A stretch of DNA of 64,000 nt from Aurantiochytrium sp. KH105 (Eukaryota > Sar > Bigyra > Thraustochytrida > Thraustochytriidae), in the NCBI GenBank assembly GCA_003116975.1, contig BGKB01000020.1, positions 62,001 to 126,000 on the forward strand, read 5' to 3'. Positions 57,575 to 64,000 of this stretch are shown one piece after another. Numbering within the stretch: the first letter of the stretch is position 1; each line of letters opens with the position of its first letter. The notes under the pieces were generated by a model. That model did no database searches. It was not told where the DNA came from and saw nothing but the letters and a program-made list of their open reading frames with translations. A program made the translations under genes and the position numbers.

Positions 57575-58711
57575 CTATCGCGACGTCAAGACACGCTCGT
57601 CGGAAGAGAGTGAGACGCGAACAGATCGCGTGAAACGGCGCAAAAGGTCCGCTTTCTTCACACTCGGACCCAAAAGATGCGCAATGTAAGGCTCAATGTC
57701 AGCGAGCTTCCACTGCTTGCGTGCTGCAAAGAGCTCTGCAAAGCACGTCTTGAGATCACTGGGGAGCCGCGTCGCTGGGAAATACTTGTACACTTGGCGC
57801 CCTCCGCTGCCTTCTTCAAGACGAAGGGCTAGCCCAGCCAGAGCGCTCTCGCTCGTGCTAACGCCCTTTGGCAGTGCCAGCTCCCACGAGCGCAGGAACT
57901 CATCGGCATCAAGCGCGGGGTCCGTGCTCTGTCTAAAGATCTCCTCCGCGCAAAAGCGAGCGACCTTGCTCGCATCAAGCGAGATAATCGCATCGCCATC
58001 CTCACGAGTCGTTTTCTGCGTTGCATAGCGGTCGAGAACCCTGAGAATGCAAAAATCGCCAAAACGGTGTTCCAAGGCTTTCGATACTGCGCGTGTCGAT
58101 ACCTTTTTGGCGTCCATTCCGGTCTCCACGACGACCGAAATACACTGAGCAATAACATCAGACTCCAATTTTTCGTCCACCGTCAGCCAGCGGCCGCCCA
58201 GCTCGAATGCGCCAAGACGCGCCAATTCGGCACGGATCTCCTCGTTGCTGGCCTGGATGCGCGCAGCAAGTTCTGAAAACGTCCACCCAGCCGAAGCAAC
58301 GCACTGCGGATCTTCAAGCACGCTGGCAGTGCTTACATGGCACAGTTCTTCGCCAAAGGCTCGGTCCTGAAGGAGAAGGGCCACGGGTCCAACGCGAGGT
58401 GCTACGCGAATCAACTCATAGGCAAAGTCCACTTGACCTGCAATGGTTTTACGTGCTTCCTCTGCACTGAGCAAGAGGTGCGTGTTGCTCGACTCCGCTT
58501 TTCGCATCATGTAGGTTGTCTTCTCCGTGCACAAGGTCGCGCTTTGCTCCTTGTCGCTACTCCCACGCGGGCCTTTTATGTGCAGCTCAACGGGCATGCC
58601 GGTCGCCAAGGCCTCCTCGAGCTCAGGCTGGAGTTCCAGCAGCTTGTAGCGCTCCGTCGAGAACGTCTTGGCGAACTCTAGCTCGCCCGTGCTCCATGCG
58701 GCGGACGCCAT
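57575..58711 (-). CDS. DSCC1: Sister chromatid cohesion factor DCC1
   Basis: The product is 378 residues from ATG 58711 (MASAAWSTGELEFAKTFS), close to the roughly 390 of animal DSCC1. The frame is open for another 117 codons upstream, running into the end of the SMC5 gene, but that portion lacks conservation and is rejected. Landmarks are FSTERYKLLELQPELEEAL, SATLCTEKTTYMMRKAESSN followed by THLLL (the family's conserved CT-xKTY-xR-xExSN strand), ASAGWTFSELAARIQASNEE, LGGRWLTVDE and near the end ELFAARKQWKLADIEPYIAH, a winged-helix C-terminal region. DCC1 joins CTF18 and CTF8 in the alternative clamp loader RFC(CTF18), which acts on PCNA at replication forks and in cohesion establishment. SMC5 lies directly upstream on the same strand (217 bp). 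A GCAAAG repeat is 52-79 bp upstream of the ATG. Confidence 0.85.
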   Translation of the reverse strand: MASAAWSTGELEFAKTFSTERYKLLELQPELEEALATGMPVELHIKGPRGSSDKEQSATLCTEKTTYMMRKAESSNTHLLLSAEEARKTIAGQVDFAYELIRVAPRVGPVALLLQDRAFGEELCHVSTASVLEDPQCVASAGWTFSELAARIQASNEEIRAELARLGAFELGGRWLTVDEKLESDVIAQCISVVVETGMDAKKVSTRAVSKALEHRFGDFCILRVLDRYATQKTTREDGDAIISLDASKVARFCAEEIFRQSTDPALDADEFLRSWELALPKGVSTSESALAGLALRLEEGSGGRQVYKYFPATRLPSDLKTCFAELFAARKQWKLADIEPYIAHLLGPSVKKADLLRRFTRSVRVSLSSDERVLTSR

Positions 58712-58928
58712 CGCGTCTTCGCGCGCCTGCCTCGGGCCGCAGCACAGCCCTGCGCAGCCTCTCGCTTTGCTTTGCCTTTTTGCTTGCTCTACTCGAGCTC
58801 CCGCTGACTCTGCGGCGTTGGTCGTTAGGTTGTGAGAGACGCAAAGTTGACAAACAAAACAGAGACAATCTTTTTCTTTTTTTTCTTGTTTTCGATGTGA
58901 GCAGGCTATGTAGAAGGCTAAAAAGTCA

Positions 58929-61900
58929 TCAGCGACAGGAGATAGAGGTGCGCCGGCGCTTGATCGCAGCATCAGGCGCAGAGACAGACTCTGTGGCGGA
59001 ATCGCTCGCATTGGTCCTGTCTGCGAGATATCGCTTGGTTCGCGAACGAAGAAATCGGCCAAAACTCACCTTCTGCTGAGGCAGCGCGCCATTGCCGTTG
59101 AAAACGACATGAATCGTGGCCGCTTCCGGGAACGCAAGGCCAGTAAGCAACTTTGGCGTAATGAGAAAGTACTGGCTCCCAGCCGTCTTGTCGCACGAGG
59201 TGGAGAAAAGATGTTGCATAGAAATCCGCTCCTTTTCCTCGTCCATACCCTGATTGATCTCGTCCACAATGCGAAAGGGCACCTTGGACACATTGTTGAG
59301 CGCCAAAAGATACAGAAACGTCGTAAGCGAACGCTCGCCACCCGACTGAACGTGTGCGTCGAGCCTCTGAAGCGCCTGATTGGCGCGAAACCGGACACTA
59401 ATCACGACGCCGCATGTAGCAAGGGTACTCACGCCTTCGGGGCCTCTCCCCCCTACCTGCGCCGCAGATTTGCCGGTAAATGCGTTCATGTCCAATTGCA
59501 CGCGGCCCGCGCAGTGATATCCCTGTTCCTCGATGCGATGGAAGCCAGTCTCAAAGTTAGCGTTCACCTTGGAGACGAGATCTTGTACCTCTGCGGTCCA
59601 AGCGTCCACACGGGCCCGAAGGGTCGAGACGCGGTCATCTTGACGCTCCTCGGCGGATGACACCTCCGTTTGCAGTTCAGCGATTTCTTCTTGAAGTTTC
59701 CCGTACCGCTCGACGACACTGTCGTCCGGTATGATTGCCTCCACTTTGACGCGAAGACTCTCGCGCAATTTGAGCACCTCTTCCCTGCTCTCAGGGAGCT
59801 CTGAAATAGCATTCTCTTCCTCCACCTTGAGTTTGCCCAGCTTGCCTAGCAGGTTGCGACGCGCATTTCGATTTTCATCACGTTGTTGTCGGGCGATTGT
59901 CTGCTCATCTTCAGCGCGCTGTAGACTTGTTTGCGCCTTGTGCACCTGTGTGGAAAATGTAGCAAGGCGCAGACGGTGCGAAGCGTCGCGCACGCGGTGG
60001 AGGCCGATCTCGTCAAGCGCAGGCACTCCGGCTATCACCTTCTCGGTCATTTTCTCCATAGCGCCCACGCTAGCCACCAAAGCCTCGATGGCGCCTTGAA
60101 CTTGCGTTGCCGTCCTTTTCGGGGACTGCTTCCCGGCAAGTGCCTGCAGTCGCGTCTCCAGACTCTTGATATCGGACTCGTTCGTCGTAATCTGGACCTT
60201 TTGCTTGCGTGCAAACTCGAGCAGCTTGCGAATGTTTGCGCTCTCTTTGTCAAGCGGCGAAAGTTGCGCGTTCAAGGCGTCGCGCTTGCTTGCCACGCGA
60301 GCTCGGTCCTCGTTGAGGTCAGTCAGCTCACGACGCAGCCCTTGCAGGTTGGATTCCACTTCAACGAGTCGCCGCTTTGTTTCGCTGTCCTCCGCGCCCC
60401 CGATAAATTGAGCAGGAGGGAGCCCTTTCGCGTACTCGTGGGTCGTCATGAAACTGTTGCGCGCCCCATACCTCGATCGCCGCACAGAGAATGCTGTGCG
60501 GGGCGTCTGGACTTGGAGACCCTCAAAGAGTCTTGTACGCTCTTCCTCTGCAAGCGCCAAGAATGCCCGCGCCGCATTCTCGGGACCGACCACGCAATTC
60601 TGAATGCTGGCAATGTCCCGCAGGGCCTGAATGACCGCTGGTGGGGCTTCGATGAGCTCGTCAAGGTAACCTTCAAAGCCGAAGCGAGCGAGCTGTTCCG
60701 CAGAAAGCCGCCGTGAGGGCTCCGCAACCTTGTGCACCACGATGACGTCGATTCCTTTGAGCCCATACAAACACTCGCGCGCCTCTACCGAAGAGTCAGA
60801 CACCATGGTGATGAGCTTCTTGATGCCTGCACACCGCTCGATGAAACTGGCTGCGGTCTTTGACTTGGCTTTAATTTCCATCAGTGGAAGATACGTATTG
60901 CCTTTGGCGACACCTTGCTCTTGGCGCGACTTGACAAGGCTCCAGGCCCGCTTCAATGTCGTGTTCCGCAACTTGTCCAGGACCAGCTCTTTGGATTGTA
61001 GGTGCGCTCGGAGCTTGTCGCGGGATCGCAGGAGCCCTGACTCTTCTGTACCCTTGTCTTGAATGTTCGCGTCGATACTGGCGAGCTCGCGGCCGAGCTT
61101 GCGCTGGCTCGACTTCATTTCTTCCGACTTGACGCTCACTGCACGTCGTCTTTCCTGAAGCTCGTCCTCGTCATTTTCTGCGGCCCAGGCCTCGAGCGCG
61201 CCCCTCGATTCGCCAAGACGTGCCCGCGCTTGTTCAAGCTTAAATTTTTCCCTGTTCAGGAGTTGACGTTCGTCATTTAAGTTGTCAAGGGTGGCGTCCA
61301 TTTTGTCTCCCGCCGTCGACAGGCGCTTTCCGCAATCTGGGATCGAAATCAGCGCGCGATGGAGGGCCGACTCAGCCTGATGTGGCTTGCTGTCGCCTTG
61401 AATCTTGGACTCCGCTGCCGCTAGTCTTGCTTTTGCATTCGCAAGTTGTACCTTGGATGCCTTTACCGCTTCGTAGGCCGTCTGCATTCTCTTCTTGAGG
61501 TCGTCGCTCTCCTTCTTTAACGTCAGAATCTCCAGGTGCAAAAGTCGTTTTGCGCAGAGTTCCATGCGTTCGATTGCTTGCTGTCGCTCCTCGAGTCGCT
61601 TGACTTTTTCATGAAGAGTGTCGATTTCTCTTTCCTTTTGCTCGAGCTCCTCTTGAGCAGATTTCACGGTGACAGCGGCTTGGGAAAGAGCAATTTGCTC
61701 TTTGATAATTTCCTGCTGCTCGTCCACGCAAGCTTGTCCGATGCCGGCGCGAATCGTTTCGGTCAAAAGCTGAGTCTCGTCGAGCCTGCTAAACATTGTC
61801 ACCTTGTCCTGGGGGAGCACCTGGCACAAGTTGTCCACTTGCGTGTTGTACCGCTTTTTGAGGAAGGACCGAACCTTTTTCTCGGAGCTCACCTTGCCGT

Positions 61901-62540
61901 TCAGCCACCACGTCGACACGGCACTGACTTTGCGTCTGCTGGCCCGTTTCTTTTGCCGAGCTTGCCGATGCGAAGAGGATGACTTGGGCTTGCGCTGCGA
62001 GGAACCCCTCTTCTCCTCGTCGTCCTCGTCCTCATCGTCGTCATCATCGTCGTCATCATCGCCATTATCGCATTCGATTTGAGAGGCTTCCTTTGCTCGC
62101 GCAGATTTGGGGTCCACGCGCTCGATCTCCCGGATGACCGTACAGTGGTTACGCTCTGGATCATGCAGGGTCACCTCGACTCGCGCCTTGGACTGTCCGT
62201 GGCGAATGAAGCCTGCAATGTTTGACGCGCGGCCCAAAAGCCGCGGGTGCCCACCAAGACCGAGTGCCAGCGCTAGCAGCGTTGTTGACTTGCCAGCGCC
62301 ATTCTTGGCAATGATGAGATTAAGCCTTGGACCAGCATCGAGGACTGAAGACTCGTACGTCATGAAGTCTTTCATCACCAGCCGTCGCACGGCCCCCAAG
62401 GCGAATTCCGGGGCCTCCTCCTTTCCAGTCCTCGCAGCCATCGCGCTTCCGTGTTGCTGCGCCTTCTTTCCGCGCTCGAGCTCTGCTGCGCGCAAACCCT
62501 CTTGCAACGCGTTCTCGTCAGTCGCGTCCTCGGGCGCCAT
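58929..62540 (-). CDS. SMC5: Structural maintenance of chromosomes protein 5
   Basis: The product is 1203 residues from ATG 62540 (MAPEDATDEN). The N-terminal ATPase half has VRRLVMKDFMTYESSVLDAG and Walker A AKNGAGKST (residues 78-86), then LLGRASNIAGFIRHG. An Asp/Glu-run insertion with a basic Ser-rich stretch follows (about 155-205), then the SMC5 hallmark WWLNGKVSS and VDNLCQVLPQDKVTMFSRLD. Long coiled coils flank a hinge at about 590-660 (GLKGIDVIVVHKV). The C-terminal half has GYHCAGRVQLDMNAF, the ABC signature VQSGGERSLTTFLYLLAL (near 1063) and Walker B-type FRIVDEINQGMDE. The order LVMKDF, WWLNG, LPQD and EINQGMD identifies SMC5 rather than SMC6 or cohesin. It is the ATPase core of the SMC5/6 complex in DNA repair. 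No intron is needed. A GCAAAT-type repeat lies 56-90 bp upstream. Confidence 0.9.
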   Translation of the reverse strand: MAPEDATDENALQEGLRAAELERGKKAQQHGSAMAARTGKEEAPEFALGAVRRLVMKDFMTYESSVLDAGPRLNLIIAKNGAGKSTTLLALALGLGGHPRLLGRASNIAGFIRHGQSKARVEVTLHDPERNHCTVIREIERVDPKSARAKEASQIECDNGDDDDDDDDDEDEDDEEKRGSSQRKPKSSSSHRQARQKKRASRRKVSAVSTWWLNGKVSSEKKVRSFLKKRYNTQVDNLCQVLPQDKVTMFSRLDETQLLTETIRAGIGQACVDEQQEIIKEQIALSQAAVTVKSAQEELEQKEREIDTLHEKVKRLEERQQAIERMELCAKRLLHLEILTLKKESDDLKKRMQTAYEAVKASKVQLANAKARLAAAESKIQGDSKPHQAESALHRALISIPDCGKRLSTAGDKMDATLDNLNDERQLLNREKFKLEQARARLGESRGALEAWAAENDEDELQERRRAVSVKSEEMKSSQRKLGRELASIDANIQDKGTEESGLLRSRDKLRAHLQSKELVLDKLRNTTLKRAWSLVKSRQEQGVAKGNTYLPLMEIKAKSKTAASFIERCAGIKKLITMVSDSSVEARECLYGLKGIDVIVVHKVAEPSRRLSAEQLARFGFEGYLDELIEAPPAVIQALRDIASIQNCVVGPENAARAFLALAEEERTRLFEGLQVQTPRTAFSVRRSRYGARNSFMTTHEYAKGLPPAQFIGGAEDSETKRRLVEVESNLQGLRRELTDLNEDRARVASKRDALNAQLSPLDKESANIRKLLEFARKQKVQITTNESDIKSLETRLQALAGKQSPKRTATQVQGAIEALVASVGAMEKMTEKVIAGVPALDEIGLHRVRDASHRLRLATFSTQVHKAQTSLQRAEDEQTIARQQRDENRNARRNLLGKLGKLKVEEENAISELPESREEVLKLRESLRVKVEAIIPDDSVVERYGKLQEEIAELQTEVSSAEERQDDRVSTLRARVDAWTAEVQDLVSKVNANFETGFHRIEEQGYHCAGRVQLDMNAFTGKSAAQVGGRGPEGVSTLATCGVVISVRFRANQALQRLDAHVQSGGERSLTTFLYLLALNNVSKVPFRIVDEINQGMDEEKERISMQHLFSTSCDKTAGSQYFLITPKLLTGLAFPEAATIHVVFNGNGALPQQKVSFGRFLRSRTKRYLADRTNASDSATESVSAPDAAIKRRRTSISCR

Positions 62541-63301
62541 GCTCACGCGTCAGCGCGCCCGCTCGTGCACAGCGTGCGCCCAAGCACCAATGCGCGATCG
62601 CAAACGCAAATGCAAATGCAAATTGCAAAAACCCGAGCTTCCCGTCTCGCGCGAGTACGCCGCCTCCGTCTCCCTCGCCCGCGCACCCGGCGCTCGTGCG
62701 TGCGAGCGAGCGAGCGAAGGTGGGTTTCCCTCCGCTGCGGCTTTCGAGCTCTAGCGACCGACAAGCGCCGGGAGTTTTCAGGCTATCCGTATACCAGTAT
62801 GGTATTGATGTATACACGAGAAGCGCCGCGGTTCCGCCCACCGCGGCGCGGCGCAACCTAACTGGCACCGCACCCCCAAGGGAAAAAAACAATACGATCC
62901 CAGTAGGTAGAGACAGTGCTGGCGTGCGGCGAACATGGATCGGCGATCGGCAGAAGCGCCTCGCGCGTGACGCTCGTGCGTCGCGTTTGCACGGCGGCAA
63001 GGACTGCAGACCTGCCGTGGACCGCCATCCGTCATCGGACGAGGTAGACTTGTCGTCGTGTGCAGAGGGGATAAGTGAAGAAGAAACAAGAATTGGCGGA
63101 ACTTGGAGAAAAGCAGTATCTGTCCGAACCTTTCCCGACCGGTAGCCGTGGTGGCATCCGGTTGAACTTCAAGGCGGGGGTGGCGATAGCCTGATACTCG
63201 TGGATGACCCACTACAGCTGTCACGTTAATATTCTAGAAATGTTAAGGTCAGCCAAGCCGATACAAATTGCACAGGGAGAGAGAGCTATCTATCATATCT
63301 G
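62541..63301. other. Intergenic region between two tandem SMC5 genes
   Basis: About 760 bp with no supported gene. It contains a GCAAA/GCAAAT tract at 62596-62630 and (GCGA)n near 62701-62718, then unremarkable sequence. It must include the promoter of the complete SMC5 gene and the 3' flank of the second copy. Confidence 0.55.
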
Positions 63302-64000
63302 TCATGACTGCAGGGCCGCGACACGAGAGCGCTTGCCGTCTTTGTCGTCGAGACCTGAGGCAGAACGTTTCACTCCGCGGTCACGAGGCGCTGCAAGAAA
63401 CTTTGCCATTTGCATTTTCCGCGAGGGGAGCGCTCCATCGCCATTGAAGATGACGTGAAAGGTGATGTTGTCGTGGTATCGCATGCCCGCGAGCAACTTG
63501 GGTGTGATGAGAAAGTATTGCCCGGAACCAGGGTTGGACGCACTGTCGAAGAGCCGCTGCATGGAAATGCGTTCCTTGTCCTCATCCATGCCCTGATTGA
63601 TTTCGTCGACCACGCGAAAGGGAACCTTGGATACCTCGTTGAGAGCCAAAAGGTACATAAAGGTGGAAAGCGACCGCTCACCGCCTGACTGCACGGTCAC
63701 GTCGAGTCGTCGGGGTGGCTGATCCTTGCGGAAGCTCACCTTGATGGCCACGCCGCTCTCCTTGAGATTGTCTTGAACCATCTCCAGCGCGACGGAGCCC
63801 TTGCAATGGTACCCCTTTTCGCTCACGAGCGCAAAGGATCGCTCGAAATTGTCATTGACTCTGCTGATGAGTAAACGCACCTTCTTCGTCCAGTCCGCGA
63901 GCTCGGTGTCGAGTTTGTTTTGGTTGTTCGCATTCCGCTCTTGGCGATCCGCTTCCTTGTGACGAAGATCTTCCACCTTTTCCTTGACCTCTTTATACCG
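63302..64000 (-). CDS. Second SMC5 gene, C-terminal part (5' end beyond the window)
   Basis: The frame is open at the window edge and gives the last 232 residues of an SMC5-type protein. It shows the end of a coiled coil (RYKEVKEKVEDLRHKEADRQ), the conserved RVNDNFERSFALVSEKGYHC, the ABC signature VQSGGERSLSTFMYLLALNE and Walker B-type FRVVDEINQGMDEDKERISM, then GSGQYFLITPKLLAGMRYHD and a basic tail. Over the roughly 45-residue signature-to-Walker B block it differs from the adjacent complete SMC5 at only about five, mostly conservative, positions, whereas the preceding coiled coil and the tail are clearly different. It is therefore an old tandem duplicate on the same strand rather than an assembly repeat. 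All visible motifs are intact, so there is no sign of decay in the part seen. Confidence 0.85.
   Translation of the reverse strand, partial: RYKEVKEKVEDLRHKEADRQERNANNQNKLDTELADWTKKVRLLISRVNDNFERSFALVSEKGYHCKGSVALEMVQDNLKESGVAIKVSFRKDQPPRRLDVTVQSGGERSLSTFMYLLALNEVSKVPFRVVDEINQGMDEDKERISMQRLFDSASNPGSGQYFLITPKLLAGMRYHDNITFHVIFNGDGALPSRKMQMAKFLAAPRDRGVKRSASGLDDKDGKRSRVAALQS

Noticed and set aside
58712-59062. 117-codon extension of the DSCC1 frame into the SMC5 3' end
   Set aside because: It overlaps SMC5 coding sequence, lacks DSCC1 conservation, and ATG 58711 gives the expected length.
1-64000. tRNA or rRNA genes
   Set aside because: By eye I found no A-box/B-box pair with a plausible cloverleaf and no rRNA core sequence; tRNAscan-SE and Infernal would settle it.

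Overview
The window is nuclear DNA of a gene-dense, intron-poor eukaryote. Several reading frames run 3-5 kb without interruption. The introns I can support have GT-AG ends, and one carries an exact TACTAAC branch site. The gene content (IQ, MORN and TPPP-like cytoskeletal proteins, a soluble-type adenylyl cyclase, heterotrimeric G gamma, ELMO, TRAPP, UFD1/UBX, DSCC1 and SMC5) together with high GC and long single exons fits a stramenopile-type protist, most likely a labyrinthulomycete (thraustochytrid). That assignment is inference from gene content and architecture, not from a database match.

Layout. 1-5.4 kb is an accessory, conflict-type end: a decayed transposon-like gene (minus), a truncated and frameshifted COR-TIR gene (plus), and an intact gene pairing a nuclease-like domain with a compact kinase-like domain, of the kind seen in Crinkler-type effectors. 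5.5-8.3 kb holds a divergent pair, an ELMO-domain protein and a 3-beta-HSD-type sterol dehydrogenase, followed by 55-bp and 116-bp tandem repeats. 10.3-15.4 kb is a giant sAC-type cyclase fused to PH and GNAT domains. 15.7-25.2 kb holds two divergent IQ-motif proteins. 25.4-30.4 kb has a thiolase-like protein and a spliced CRAL-TRIO protein. 31-41.4 kb has a mitochondrial carrier, an acidic MORN protein, TRAPPC13, a mitochondrial SlyD-FKBP fusion and a 72-residue G gamma. 43.2-46.7 kb has a UFD1-UBX-UBA protein and a DUF2236/mpaB-like oxygenase. 46.7-52.8 kb is a 6.1-kb gene-free, repeat-rich tract in front of a C2H2 transcription factor gene. 54.8-64 kb has TRAPPC2L (3 exons) divergent from a CRYZL1-like oxidoreductase, then DSCC1, SMC5 and the 3' end of a second SMC5, all on the minus strand.

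How the genes relate. Most look like independent housekeeping or signalling genes. The clearest functional grouping is at the right edge, where a cohesion-establishment factor (DSCC1) lies beside two tandem SMC5 genes. Cyclase, G gamma, ELMO and IQ proteins indicate a rich second-messenger and cytoskeletal repertoire. Intergenic DNA is full of short tandem repeats, several of them about 50-90 bp upstream of start codons, and of a recurring TAGGCCTA palindrome.

Most start codons were chosen as the first in-frame ATG that leaves the recognisable domain intact; where I changed a longer open frame this is stated in the entry.
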